A program made the position numbers and the translations under genes. This document shows positions 7,924 to 16,693 of a stretch of 64,000 nt of DNA, one piece after another (positions within the stretch are counted from its first letter, which is position 1; the number at the start of each line of letters is the position of its first letter). Source of the DNA: Methylocystis silviterrae (lineage in GTDB: Bacteria > Pseudomonadota > Alphaproteobacteria > Rhizobiales > Beijerinckiaceae); assembly GCF_013350005.1 (NCBI RefSeq), contig NZ_JABVWW010000007.1, forward strand, positions 67,501 through 131,500. The letters run 5' to 3'. Under the pieces are notes generated by a model that saw nothing but the letters and a program-made list of their open reading frames with translations, searched no databases and had not been told where the DNA came from.

Positions 7924-9129
7924 ATGTCCGCCGACGCCCCGCCCCGCAGGCCGCTCAAACCCGCGACGCAACTCGTGCATGGCGGGACGCAGCGCTCTTC
8001 CTTCGGAGAATTGTCGGAGGCGCTCTACCTCACGCAGAGCTTCGCCTATCCGACGATGGAGGCGGCCGAGGCGCGATTCAAGGGCGACGAGCCGGGCTTC
8101 ATCTATTCGCGCTTTTCGAACCCCACCGTGGCGATGTTCGAGCAGCGCATGTGCCTTCTGGAGGGTACGGAAGCGGCCCGCGCCACGGCGAGCGGCATGG
8201 CGGCGGTGACCGCAAGCCTGCTCGCCCAGCTCAAAGCGGGCGACCATGTGGTTTCGGCGCGCGCGCTGTTCGGCTCCTGCCTCTATGTCGTCGAGGATTT
8301 GCTGCCGCGATTGGGAATCGCTTCGACGCTCGTCGACGGCGCCGACCTCGAACAATGGAAGGCGGCCGTCCGTCCTGAGACGAAGCTCTTCTTCCTGGAA
8401 AGCCCGACCAATCCCGGGCTGGAGGTCTATGACCTCAAGGCGATCGCCGACATTGCGCATGAGGCCGGCGCGAAGCTCGTGGTCGACAATGTCTTCGCGA
8501 CGCCGCTCTTGCAGAAGCCCTTCGATTTCGGCGCCGACGTCGTCGTCTATTCCGCGACCAAGCATATCGATGGGCAAGGTCGATGTCTTGGCGGCGTGAT
8601 TTTGGCCTCGCAGGCGCTGATCGAAGAGAGCGTCCACAATTTCCTGCGCCAGACCGGTCCGGCCATGTCGCCGTTCAACGCCTGGGTGATGCTCAAGGGA
8701 TTAGAGACATTGCCGCTGCGCGTCGCGCAGCAGACCGCGAGCGCGGCCAAAATCGCCGACTTTCTGGCGACAGAGAAGGCCGTCGGCCGCGTGCTTTATC
8801 CGTTCCGCGCCGATCACCCGCAGGTCGATCTGGCGCGCCGCCAAATGTCGGGCGGCGGCACGCTGGTGAGCTTTAGTATGGCGGGCGGCAAGCCCGCGGC
8901 GTTCCGTCTCGCCAATGCGCTGGACGTGATCAAGATTTCGAACAATCTCGGCGACGCCAAGAGCCTCATCACCCATCCGGCGACGACGACCCATCAACGG
9001 CTGACGCCGGAAGCGCGCGCGTCGCTCGGCATCGGTGACGGGCTGCTGCGTCTTTCGGTCGGCCTCGAGGACGCCGACGATCTCGTCGACGATCTCGCGC
9101 GCGGGCTGTGGGCCGCCGCGCGCGCCTGA
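7924..9129 (+). CDS. metZ: O-succinylhomoserine sulfhydrylase
   Basis: PLP enzyme of the Cys/Met metabolism family that makes homocysteine from O-succinylhomoserine and sulfide. Features: YSRFSNPT at residues 61-68, SGMAAVTASLL at 90-100, ESPTNPGLEVYD at 159-170, and the PLP lysine K213 in SATKHIDGQGR. The HIDGQGR context is typical of MetZ rather than cystathionine beta-lyase. The ATG at 7924 has a GAGGGAGA ribosome-binding site; an ATG at 7894 would place the Shine-Dalgarno sequence inside the gene. The SAM-II riboswitch upstream independently supports a methionine role. Its length of 401 residues is normal. Confidence 0.95.
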   Translation: MSADAPPRRPLKPATQLVHGGTQRSSFGELSEALYLTQSFAYPTMEAAEARFKGDEPGFIYSRFSNPTVAMFEQRMCLLEGTEAARATASGMAAVTASLLAQLKAGDHVVSARALFGSCLYVVEDLLPRLGIASTLVDGADLEQWKAAVRPETKLFFLESPTNPGLEVYDLKAIADIAHEAGAKLVVDNVFATPLLQKPFDFGADVVVYSATKHIDGQGRCLGGVILASQALIEESVHNFLRQTGPAMSPFNAWVMLKGLETLPLRVAQQTASAAKIADFLATEKAVGRVLYPFRADHPQVDLARRQMSGGGTLVSFSMAGGKPAAFRLANALDVIKISNNLGDAKSLITHPATTTHQRLTPEARASLGIGDGLLRLSVGLEDADDLVDDLARGLWAAARA

Positions 9130-9132
9130 GCT

Positions 9133-9276
9133 TTACGGCCGCGCGCGGGGCCGCCTCTCGCGGCGGGGGGGAATTTTCGCCTCCTGCATCGCGCAGTCGG
9201 CGACGAAACAGGACACGGCAAGTATGGCGCAAAGCGTCTCAAGCACGACGCCCGTGATCAGTTCGTTCATCAGCAT
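9133..9276 (-). CDS. Small putative membrane protein (47 aa)
   Basis: A short frame with an AAAGGG ribosome-binding site and ATG at 9276 (another at 9270). It encodes a hydrophobic segment (LITGVVLETLCAILAVSCF) followed by VADC and a basic tail. The VADC motif echoes the TVADC motif near the C-termini of two DUF2946-type proteins upstream. It is last in a run of minus-strand genes that starts at 13764. I do not recognise the family. Confidence 0.4.
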   Translation of the reverse strand: MLMNELITGVVLETLCAILAVSCFVADCAMQEAKIPPRRERRPRARP

Positions 9277-9384
9277 GCCCTTTGGAAAGCAATCGTGGCG
9301 GAATGGTGAAAGTCGAAGCGGCGGCCCGCGGCGGCGGTGGGAGAAGAGAATTGACGCCGACGCAGGCCGTTTCGCGACGCAGCG

Positions 9385-9792
9385 CTAGGCCGCCGGCGGG
9401 GCGCGCGGGCGGTGCGCCGGGCTGGGACGGGGCGTCGGCGCGACGCAGTCCGCCACCGTCCGCGCGAGCATGAAGCTCGGGACGGGCGTCGCGCCGATCG
9501 GGCCGGGCCGCGCCGCGAGAGGCGCAAGACCGCTGCAAAACGCCTGACAGAGGATACAGGCGGAGCGATCGTCTTTGGGGCCCAGCCGCCCCGCAAGCGC
9601 GCCGGGTTGGGAGGCCCCCGGCGCGAAACAGATAAAGAGTTGAGCGATCAGACGCCCCCCGACGCCCGACTCGGCGACGCCGCGCGCGAGCGGCGCGACG
9701 GCAAAGAGCGACGCCGCCGAGAACAGCAGAATCGCACCAAGCCGCGCACGCGCGCGACGCAGCGAAGCGAGCCTGAACGCCGACGGAGACAT
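9385..9792 (-). CDS. DUF2946-type Cys-motif protein (paralogue A)
   Basis: A 135-residue protein with an N-terminal hydrophobic segment (about residues 18-38), a cysteine cluster ACILCQAFCSG near residue 80, and a C-terminal TVADCVAPT ... RAPPA block. The same architecture occurs at 10138-10503 and 13399-13764, so these are paralogues. DUF2946 proteins are of unknown function; the CxxC-type cluster suggests metal or redox chemistry at the membrane or in the periplasm. Its start is 4 bp after the stop of the 75-residue gene at 9797. It belongs to the minus-strand cluster around the TonB-dependent receptor. Confidence 0.7.
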   Translation of the reverse strand: MSPSAFRLASLRRARARLGAILLFSAASLFAVAPLARGVAESGVGGRLIAQLFICFAPGASQPGALAGRLGPKDDRSACILCQAFCSGLAPLAARPGPIGATPVPSFMLARTVADCVAPTPRPSPAHRPRAPPAA

Positions 9793-9796
9793 CGGT

Positions 9797-10024
9797 TCAG
9801 GTCGCGTCGGTCAAAGGCCGCGAGAATCTCGCGCGGCGTTCGAGGTCGATGAGGCGGATGACGCGCTGGTCATTTCCACGCCACAGAGGCGTCGGCACGA
9901 TTGCGGCGAGCGCCGCCATGCCGGGCGAATGACCCAGCTGCGCGCGCTCCCGCTCGATGAGAGATTCCAGCGTCGCGCCGGCGACGACGCTTTCCCGGCC
10001 GCTGGGGCTACGTTTACGAAACAT
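9797..10024 (-). CDS. Hypothetical protein (75 aa)
   Basis: The ATG at 10024 follows a good ribosome-binding site (GGGAG, 7-base spacing). The product is basic, without membrane segments or cysteines, and contains GATLESLIERERAQLGHSPGMAAL and WRGNDQRVIRLIDLERRARF split by a short linker. It may be a small cytosolic helix-rich protein. It lies between DUF2946 paralogues B and A with 4 bp to the latter, so it is probably co-transcribed. I do not recognise it. Confidence 0.6.
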   Translation of the reverse strand: MFRKRSPSGRESVVAGATLESLIERERAQLGHSPGMAALAAIVPTPLWRGNDQRVIRLIDLERRARFSRPLTDAT

Positions 10025-10137
10025 GGGCTTACTCCCGATCCGCCGCTTTGGCGCGGCGTTGTCCTTAAGCTGCGCCCGATGCTGCGCGCGCCCGGAGTTC
10101 AGGCGAGAGCGCAAAGCGGCGCGGCAGCGTCGAAGGA

Positions 10138-10503
10138 TCAGGAGTTGGCGGGAGGCGCTCGCGCCTGTCGGGAAAAATCCTGCAGGCGGGTCGGCAGGGC
10201 GCAGTCCGCCACCGTCCAATCAAGCGCTGTCCATTGGACGGGCGCCTTGCCGAGATGAATGACGCGTGCGGCAAGCGGCGCAACGCCATCGCAATGGTTT
10301 TGACAAAACAAACAGACGTCGCGGTGGCCCTTTGCGTGGCCTGGCGCCTGCGATCGGTCGCTCGAGGCGACGTCGGTAAAGCAAAATTCGCTGACGGCGT
10401 CTCCGGCGCCCAGCCGCGACGCGACCTGCGCCGCCGCAGGCGCGAAGGCCTGAACGGTCAGCGCGAGCGCGAACAGCAGAACTGTCAGCCAGTTACGACG
10501 CAT
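10138..10503 (-). CDS. DUF2946-type Cys-motif protein (paralogue B)
   Basis: A 121-residue protein with a signal-anchor-like N-terminus (RRNWLTVLLFALALTVQAF ... AAAQ), FCFTD near residue 40, and the cysteine cluster VCLFCQNHCDG near residue 65. The C-terminal TVADCALPT ... RAPPA matches paralogue A. A longer frame reaches 10566, but the hydrophobic start after ATG 10503 looks like the real N-terminus. The cluster CxxCxxxC with a flanking His could bind copper or another soft metal. It lies downstream of the TonB receptor (160 bp gap) on the same strand. Confidence 0.72.
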   Translation of the reverse strand: MRRNWLTVLLFALALTVQAFAPAAAQVASRLGAGDAVSEFCFTDVASSDRSQAPGHAKGHRDVCLFCQNHCDGVAPLAARVIHLGKAPVQWTALDWTVADCALPTRLQDFSRQARAPPANS

Positions 10504-10662
10504 AAAGTCTCGAGCCTTGGAATCGGCGCGCATGCGGAATTCACATGCGCGCATTGATGTAAGCAAAAAGCGAAGGCCACGACAAGTTAATCTTGGGGCG
10601 ACCGCCTCGCCGCGGCAATGCGTCTCAGCAGGACGATCGCACGCTCGGAACGTCCTGGCGGC

Positions 10663-13248
10663 TCACCTGACCGCCGACGTGCCTCCGGAACCACCCCGGT
10701 CGATCGTTACGCCCGATCCGTCCGGGCCGCCGAAGTCATAGTTGAGCGCGATAAAGAAGGTGCGCTGCGGATAGGGATTCGGATTCACATAGGCCTTCCA
10801 GCGGCCGATGTTGTTCACGCCGACGGACAGCCACCAATTCGGCTCGAGCCGGTATCTCGCCTTCATATCGAAAACGAGGATTTCACTGTCCACATTGCCG
10901 TAATTGTTGTGGTTGAAGTCGGTGTTCGCAAAGGTGACGAACGCCGGGGACGAGTAGCGCGCGCCAAGGGCGAACGACATGTCGGGATTGGGGCTGTAGC
11001 TCGCGACCCCGCGAAAACGAATTCTCGGGACGCGCGGGAACTGATTGCCGGCAAAGAGAATGCTGTTGAGATTGCCGCTCGACAGATTGGTCTGAATTTT
11101 CGCGTCGGTGAAGGTCAGGCCGCCCTCGAAATCCAGTCCCGGAACGAGAATGTCTTTCATATGCGCCGCCGCCTCGATGCCGCGAAACCGAACCTTATCG
11201 AGATTGGCGTTTTGCGAGACCTGCGTGCCGAAGATGGAGAGCGCAGTCTGGCTGGCGATGGCGTTCCAGCGGTCGTCGAGGAACAGGCTGATGCGCGGGT
11301 TGAAGAGCCCGATCGCGCCGCCGAACGCGTCGACCGTCCGATACTCCCCGGTCAGATCGTAACAGGTGCAGATTTCAGGCTGCAAATTTGGATTGTTGAT
11401 GAGCACCGAACTTGGGCTCGACAGGGACTGGAACAGTTCCGTGACTGTCGGGAAGCGGTAGGCGCGGGCGATCGAGCCGCGCAATGAAAGCTCTGGCGTA
11501 AAATAATACTCGAGCGCCGCCTTCGGCGAGAAGGCACCCTTATAGGAGTCCGGGAAATAGGTAATGTTCGCGGCTCTAAAGGGAAGGCCGACGATCGCCT
11601 GGCCCGCAGGGTTCGACGCGTTGGCGAACCCCCCAGTGCCGTTCATGCCGCCAAAGGCGCGCCACCACTCGCCGCGCGCGCCTGCGGTGAATTTCCAGTC
11701 CGGCAGAGGCCGCCAGACTTCCTGAACGTAGAGGCCTTTGGTTTCGGTTTTGCCGAAGTTCAACGCCTGGATCCCCATATAGTAATTATTGGGCCAGGAC
11801 ACGGTGCTGGTCTGCTTGGTCGCCAGCGAATAAAGATCGCCATGCGCGCCGAACGACACTTCATGCTTGCCGAGAATGTCGTAAGGCACGCGCCAGATGA
11901 AGCGCGCGTCGCCGGTGCGCCAGAACGTTCCGCCATTATTGGTGTTCAGACCGCGCGGATCGACATTATAGGCGGTTCCCGCTGCATTGATGCGTGGTCC
12001 GTAGGACTGCGCATTGTTGGTGAAGTCACGCAGGAAGTTGAACGAAGTCGCCGACAGATCGAAATCGAAGACGCCGCCGGTGTCCTGTCGAAGCTCCAGC
12101 GCCTGCATCAGGTGGTTTGCGGCGCCGTGCCCGGGATTGACGCCGCCGGGCGTGACGGAATACGGGCCAAGCTGCACGCGCCCGCTCTGGGTGTTGTAGA
12201 TCGGCATGCCGTTCTTGTCGTTAATGAAGCTTTGGACGCTGGTGGTGTTGTTCAGCGTCCAGAAGCCGACCTGATATTTGGCGCGCAGAAGCGGCAAGAT
12301 GTCATAAGAGACTTTGACCTTCGCCAAATCCGTTTGGACATAATCGGCGCCAGCCGCCGCCGTGATGATGCGCGGACGACCCTGTTGGTTGAAGTCCTGG
12401 AAGCCGCCAGAGAACGCCGAACCTGTGCCCGGCGTCAAAAAGTTGCCGGGGAAAGTTTGCGCCTGTCCTTGATTGTCCAGGTGTTCATAGCCGACCCAGT
12501 AACGGAAGTCGTTGATGCGATCTCCGACCAGGACGTTTGTCACGCCGCCGAGATTGAGTTCTTTCCTGCCATAGAGGCTGAACGGCTGCACCGCCACGGT
12601 GCCCATGGCGTGGACCTCGAAATCGTCCGGCATGCGCGTCGTCATCGTCAGCACGGCGCCGATCGAATTGCCCGGATAAAGCGCCGAGAACGGCCCGTAC
12701 ATCACATCGACGCGCGAAATTTCGGCGGGGGAAACCATGCCCCAGCGCGGCGCGAAGTTGAAGCTGTTGCCGAGCAGATTCGAGAGCAGCACATTGTCGG
12801 CATAGACAAGCGTCAGCGCGCTCTGAATGGTGCCCGTGGTGCGTGTCGAGACGATCGCGTTGCGATCGCCGATATAGCGCTCGCGAATGAGAATTGACGG
12901 CATATATCTGAACGCGTCGGAAGAGGTCATGATATTCGTGGTTTTTTGAATCTCTTTGCGCGTCCTGCTCTCGACGACCGCCGGAATGTTCGCCGGCAAG
13001 GTGCGGCTGAACGGCGCTGGCGTTGGCTCCGCGTAACGATCCGCCACAGCAGGCCCCGGCACAGGCGCCGCTGTGGTGACGCGTCCCTGTCCGCCGACGG
13101 GTCTGCCGACAGGACCCGGCCGCACAGGGCCGCGGACGCCGCCGACGCTGATCGTGGGAAGCGCCTGCTGCGCATCCGCGACCGACGGGGCGAGTAGGCT
13201 GATTACGGCGAAAGAGGTTCCTCCGAGGAGGCGAGAACGACGGATCAT
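10663..13248 (-). CDS. TonB-dependent receptor
   Basis: An 861-residue outer-membrane active-transport barrel. Signal peptide of about 25 residues, mature end AQQALPTISVGG (probable TonB box, shared with the receptor at 53369). After a Pro/Gly-rich linker comes the plug domain (RKEIQKTTNIMTSSDAFRYM..., IRERYIGDRNAIVSTRT), then the beta-barrel, with LALGARYSS-type strands at the C-terminus. The C-terminus runs past the usual final aromatic residue into a Gly-rich tail. ATG 13248 has AAGGA 8 bases upstream. The ligand is not deducible. Flanking DUF2946 genes on both sides suggest metal, possibly copper, uptake; siderophore or other uptake is equally possible. Confidence 0.92.
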   Translation of the reverse strand: MIRRSRLLGGTSFAVISLLAPSVADAQQALPTISVGGVRGPVRPGPVGRPVGGQGRVTTAAPVPGPAVADRYAEPTPAPFSRTLPANIPAVVESRTRKEIQKTTNIMTSSDAFRYMPSILIRERYIGDRNAIVSTRTTGTIQSALTLVYADNVLLSNLLGNSFNFAPRWGMVSPAEISRVDVMYGPFSALYPGNSIGAVLTMTTRMPDDFEVHAMGTVAVQPFSLYGRKELNLGGVTNVLVGDRINDFRYWVGYEHLDNQGQAQTFPGNFLTPGTGSAFSGGFQDFNQQGRPRIITAAAGADYVQTDLAKVKVSYDILPLLRAKYQVGFWTLNNTTSVQSFINDKNGMPIYNTQSGRVQLGPYSVTPGGVNPGHGAANHLMQALELRQDTGGVFDFDLSATSFNFLRDFTNNAQSYGPRINAAGTAYNVDPRGLNTNNGGTFWRTGDARFIWRVPYDILGKHEVSFGAHGDLYSLATKQTSTVSWPNNYYMGIQALNFGKTETKGLYVQEVWRPLPDWKFTAGARGEWWRAFGGMNGTGGFANASNPAGQAIVGLPFRAANITYFPDSYKGAFSPKAALEYYFTPELSLRGSIARAYRFPTVTELFQSLSSPSSVLINNPNLQPEICTCYDLTGEYRTVDAFGGAIGLFNPRISLFLDDRWNAIASQTALSIFGTQVSQNANLDKVRFRGIEAAAHMKDILVPGLDFEGGLTFTDAKIQTNLSSGNLNSILFAGNQFPRVPRIRFRGVASYSPNPDMSFALGARYSSPAFVTFANTDFNHNNYGNVDSEILVFDMKARYRLEPNWWLSVGVNNIGRWKAYVNPNPYPQRTFFIALNYDFGGPDGSGVTIDRGGSGGTSAVR

Positions 13249-13398
13249 GACGGTGTTCCTTGGCGCCGACGCCAGTCGGCATAGGGAGAGCGGCCGCAAC
13301 GTTGAACGCAACGCGCACGCGGACCAGTGATAATGGAGGCTGCTTTTTGGGCGGCAGATCGAGAACCGGACTGCGCGCTCTTGCGCGCGCCAGCGGTC

Positions 13399-13764
13399 TC
13401 AGGCGCGTGAGAGGGGCGGCGCCCGTGCGCTATGTGCGCGCGATGATCGCTCGGAGAGCGACAGCACCGCATATGTGGGCGCGTCGATCAGCGCATATTC
13501 GCCCAGCGCCACAACATGGTCCGAGGCCAGCGAAACCCATGCCGGCGGCGGTTCGCCACATAAGAGGCAGGATTGGCAGTTGTGCCGATGGCCAAGCCGA
13601 TCGTTGGGCGCGGACTGTTCGCCTGCGCGCACCTGCTCGCAATGAGCTGCAAGCGTCTCTTCGGGAGAGATCGAAGCGGCGCGCGCCAGCCCGGCTCCGC
13701 CGGCGACGGTCTGGACGACCATGGCCAGGATAAGCAGCAGGGTGCGAAGCGTCGTGAACCGCAT
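13399..13764 (-). CDS. DUF2946-type Cys-motif protein (paralogue C)
   Basis: A 121-residue protein with a hydrophobic N-terminal signal (RTLLLILAMVVQTVAGGAG), a His/Cys stretch HRHNCQSCLLCGEPP near residue 70, and a RAPP-containing C-terminal end like paralogues A and B. It is first in the minus-strand run, 150 bp upstream of the TonB receptor start. HxHxC plus CxxC gives a plausible metal site. Its start at 13764 is chosen for the signal-like N-terminus. Confidence 0.7.
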   Translation of the reverse strand: MRFTTLRTLLLILAMVVQTVAGGAGLARAASISPEETLAAHCEQVRAGEQSAPNDRLGHRHNCQSCLLCGEPPPAWVSLASDHVVALGEYALIDAPTYAVLSLSERSSRAHSARAPPLSRA

Positions 13765-13954
13765 TTTGATTCCGGTCAAAACTGACAACCCACTATTTAC
13801 AATTCACTGCATCGCGGATAGTCGCGGCGCGACGAAATGAGTCCGAAAAGCCGTTGGTGTGGCTATTGGGCCACAGTCTGTGATCGTTTGCGCGCCGATC
13901 GGCGCCCAATCAAAAACATTTCACTTTGCTGGCGCCCGTTCTAATCTTGCATCC

Positions 13955-14347
13955 ATGTACATCTCCATCACCAGAGATATTCAGGTCACGGCGCTTCCCG
14001 ACTTTCTGCCGGATCGCTCAGACCCCGACCAGGATCGCTACTTCTGGTCGTATACGATCGAGATCGCCAATCTCGGGCGCGTTCGAGTGCAGCTTCTGTC
14101 GCGTCACTGGATCGTCATCGACGCCAACGGGCGCCGCGAGGAAGTGCGCGGACCGGGCGTCGTCGGCGAACAGCCCGTGCTGGAGCCCGGGGAGACGTTT
14201 CGTTACGCCTCCGGCTGTCCGCTTGCCACGCCGTCAGGGATGATGCAGGGCAGCTATCGGATGATCACCGACGCCGGCGAAACCTTCGACGTCGAAGTGC
14301 CCGCTTTCTCGCTCGACAGTCCGCTGTCGCGTCCGACGCTGAATTAG
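13955..14347 (+). CDS. apaG: ApaG (Co2+/Mg2+ efflux-associated protein)
   Basis: A 130-residue beta-sandwich protein of the ApaG/F-box-associated fold. Motifs: FWSYTIEIANLG (about 29-40), VQLLSRHWIVIDANG and the glycine-rich PGETFRYASGCPLATPSG, followed by MQGSYRM. ApaG is linked genetically to Co2+ resistance and Mg2+ efflux; its biochemical role is not settled. ATG at 13955 removes 32 unrelated residues that precede it in frame. The gene ends 9 bp before the argE-like gene, so they probably form an operon. Confidence 0.93.
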   Translation: MYISITRDIQVTALPDFLPDRSDPDQDRYFWSYTIEIANLGRVRVQLLSRHWIVIDANGRREEVRGPGVVGEQPVLEPGETFRYASGCPLATPSGMMQGSYRMITDAGETFDVEVPAFSLDSPLSRPTLN

Positions 14348-14356
14348 GCCGGCGCG

Positions 14357-15514
14357 ATGGACCGCCTGGAAGACGCGATCGACCTGCTCTCCCGATTGGT
14401 CGCTTTCGACACGGTGAGCTCCAAATCCAATCTGCCGCTGATCGATTTCGTCGAAGCTTACCTGCGCGAACAGGAGGTGCGCTTCGTGCGCGCGCCGAAC
14501 GCCTCCGGCGATAAGGCCGCCCTCTTCGTCACGATCGGCCCCGACGCTGACGGCGGCGTGCTCCTGTCCGGCCACACAGACGTCGTGCCGGTCGCCGGGC
14601 AAGCCTGGAGCGCCGATCCGTTCACGCTGCGGCGCGACGCGACGCGACTCTATGGGCGCGGCGCGGTGGACATGAAGGGGTTCGACGCCGCTTGCCTCGC
14701 GATGATCCCGGAATTCAAGGCGGCGCGGCTGTCTCGGCCGATCCACATACTCTTGAGTTATGACGAGGAGACCACCTGTCTCGGCCCTCTCGACGTCATC
14801 GCGCGGTTCGGGGCCGACCTGCCGCGCCCTTCAGCCGTGATCGTCGGCGAGCCGACGTCGATGGAGGTCGCCGACGCGCATAAGAGCGTCGCCACCTATG
14901 TGACGCGCGTGCGCGGGTTCGAGATCCATTCGGCCAATCTGCATCGCGGCGTCAGCGCCGTGCATGTCGCCTGCAAACTCGTGTGCGAGCTGGAGCGCCT
15001 CGGCGAGGAGTTGCACGCCGCAGGCGATCCGAGCGGTCGCTTCGATCCGCCCTTCTCGACCATTCACGTCGGCGTGATTCACGGCGGAACGGCGCGCAAT
15101 ATCGTCGCCAAGGACTGTGAATTCCAGTGGGAGTTTCGAGCGTTGCCCGGCGCGCCGGCGAATTTCGCTTACGACCGGCTGGAAGCCTATTGCGAGGCTC
15201 TAAGACGAACGATTTTCGTCGGCTTTCCCGATGCCGGCGTCGAGACCACGATTGAGAATCAGGTGCCGGGGCTCGCGCCGCAGCCGGGCTCCGAGGCGGA
15301 GACCCTGGCGCTGCGGCTCGCCAAGCGCAATGGGACGATCGCCGTCCCTTATGCGACCGAGGCCGGTCAGTTTCAGCGCGCGGGCGTGGCCGTCGTCGTC
15401 TGCGGCCCTGGCCGCATCGACCAGGCGCACCAGCCCGACGAATTTATCGACATCGCCGAGTTGGCGGCCTGTCTTGAGTTCCTGCGTGGCCTAGCGCAGC
15501 AACTTCGCGCGTAA
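14357..15514 (+). CDS. argE: Acetylornithine deacetylase (M20 family)
   Basis: Zn-dependent amidohydrolase that releases ornithine from N-acetylornithine in arginine synthesis. M20 motifs: SGHTDVVP with His73 and Asp75, GAVDMKG with bridging Asp105, and YDEETTCLG with the catalytic/ligand pair Glu137-Glu138. The C-terminal YATEAGQFQRAGV matches ArgE. It has 385 residues, and the dimerisation lid domain is present in the middle. The symbol rests on similarity to ArgE; closely related succinyl-diaminopimelate desuccinylases are less likely given the TEAGQF region. Confidence 0.85.
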   Translation: MDRLEDAIDLLSRLVAFDTVSSKSNLPLIDFVEAYLREQEVRFVRAPNASGDKAALFVTIGPDADGGVLLSGHTDVVPVAGQAWSADPFTLRRDATRLYGRGAVDMKGFDAACLAMIPEFKAARLSRPIHILLSYDEETTCLGPLDVIARFGADLPRPSAVIVGEPTSMEVADAHKSVATYVTRVRGFEIHSANLHRGVSAVHVACKLVCELERLGEELHAAGDPSGRFDPPFSTIHVGVIHGGTARNIVAKDCEFQWEFRALPGAPANFAYDRLEAYCEALRRTIFVGFPDAGVETTIENQVPGLAPQPGSEAETLALRLAKRNGTIAVPYATEAGQFQRAGVAVVVCGPGRIDQAHQPDEFIDIAELAACLEFLRGLAQQLRA

Positions 15515-15524
15515 GAATCCTGCG

Positions 15525-15965
15525 TTAGCCGCAGACCCACATCCAGGTCTGACGGTAGGGATGCCAGCGCCAGCAACGGCCCACGCCGTAATCCCACCAG
15601 CGTCCGCGCCACCAACGCCCGCCGCCATGGCGCCCGCCGCCGCCTCCCCAGCCGCCGTGGTGACCGCCGCCGCCCCAGCCGCCACGGGGACCATGGCTGC
15701 CGCCGCCCCATTTGCCGCCGCCGCCCTGGCCACCGCCGCCTTGGCCGCCGCCACCCCATTTGCCGCCGCCACCGCCCTGGCCGCCGCCGCCCCATTTGCC
15801 GCCGCCGCCCTGGCCGCCGCCCATATTGCCGCCTTGGCCGCCTCCCCCTTGACCGCCACCGCCTTGGCCGCCTCCCCAGCCGCCGCCCGCGGCGCCGGCC
15901 GCAACGGGCATCGCCAGCGCGCCGATGAGCGCCGCGACCACAGAAATGTTCTTGAAAGCTGACAT
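15525..15965 (-). CDS. Secreted glycine-rich repeat protein
   Basis: A 146-residue protein with signal peptide (…ALIGALAMPVAAGAA) and a low-complexity region of GGGQGGGG and KWGGGG units (about residues 28-95). A Gly/His region follows, then a Trp/Arg-rich end RWWRGRWWDYG and CWRWHPYRQTWMWVCG. The terminal Cys-Trp block is also found in the 80-residue neighbour at 16219, so the two are paralogues. Low-complexity Gly-rich secreted proteins can be structural or cell-surface components. The arrays give antisense Ala/Pro-rich shadow frames that I discard. Function unknown. Confidence 0.78.
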   Translation of the reverse strand: MSAFKNISVVAALIGALAMPVAAGAAGGGWGGGQGGGGQGGGGQGGNMGGGQGGGGKWGGGGQGGGGGKWGGGGQGGGGQGGGGKWGGGSHGPRGGWGGGGHHGGWGGGGGRHGGGRWWRGRWWDYGVGRCWRWHPYRQTWMWVCG

Positions 15966-16218
15966 GACTCCACCTTCCGTTGAATTGCTCAGCGATCCGC
16001 GGTTCGGCGGAGGCTTGGGCTGAGGCATGACCCCACAGGTCTATGTGGCGTCGTTTGTACAATTTGCGAGCGATCCCTCTCCGGCGCCGCAACTGGGGGA
16101 CTCGCGAAAGCGCATCGCCCGGCGACAGCGGTTCGAGTGGCCTCAGGCGTTGGCCAAGCAAGAGGCCTCTTCGGCCGCCGCCGAAGAGTTTAGATTTCTT
16201 GCTTGGGTTCGAAGCTGG

Positions 16219-16461
16219 TCAGCACACCCAATGCCACTGGCCGTACCACCAGCGCCAGCAGCCGCCGCCGTAACCGCCCCAGCCCCTGTGGCCCCAGCCG
16301 CCATGCCAGCCACCGTGCCAGCCATGGCCGCCATGCCAGCCATGACCGCCATGCCAACCATGGCCGCCATGGCCGCCATGCCAGTGGCCGCCTGCGGCGG
16401 CGGGGGAAGAGGCAAAAAGCGCTCCCGCCAAAAGCGCGGCGTAGGAAAGTTTCTTCAACAT
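16219..16461 (-). CDS. Secreted His/Gly/Trp-rich small protein
   Basis: An 80-residue protein with signal peptide (LLAGALFASSPAAAG) followed by HGGHGWHGG repeats (about residues 25-55). The end is CWRWWYGQWHWVC, the same Cys-Trp layout as the larger Gly-rich protein 250 bp away. The regular His spacing (every 2-4 residues) could bind Ni, Cu or Zn in the periplasm. The two terminal cysteines could form a disulfide. I do not recognise a named family. Confidence 0.7.
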   Translation of the reverse strand: MLKKLSYAALLAGALFASSPAAAGGHWHGGHGGHGWHGGHGWHGGHGWHGGWHGGWGHRGWGGYGGGCWRWWYGQWHWVC

Positions 16462-16693
16462 GATTTTCTCCTGACAACACAGACGCCCTTAAGGCGCCTT
16501 ACACTGACTATGCTCTCCAGCGGCGAAGGGCGGTGCGTGGCCGCACATTCGGTTGCTCGCGCTTATGCGCGCGCATCACGTGAAGTCGGCCGCGCGCCAT
16601 TGCTTTCGTGAAGTGACCGGCTATAGTCCGCGCCCGTTCGGCGCTTGGAAATAATCCGCGTCGGGCTCCGAGCCCTTTAAAGAGATTTTCGCG

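Noticed and set aside
15561-15962. Ala/Pro-rich plus-strand frame opposite the Gly-rich protein
   Set aside because: It is the direct antisense of Gly-codon repeats. The minus-strand frame has a signal peptide and structured C-terminus.
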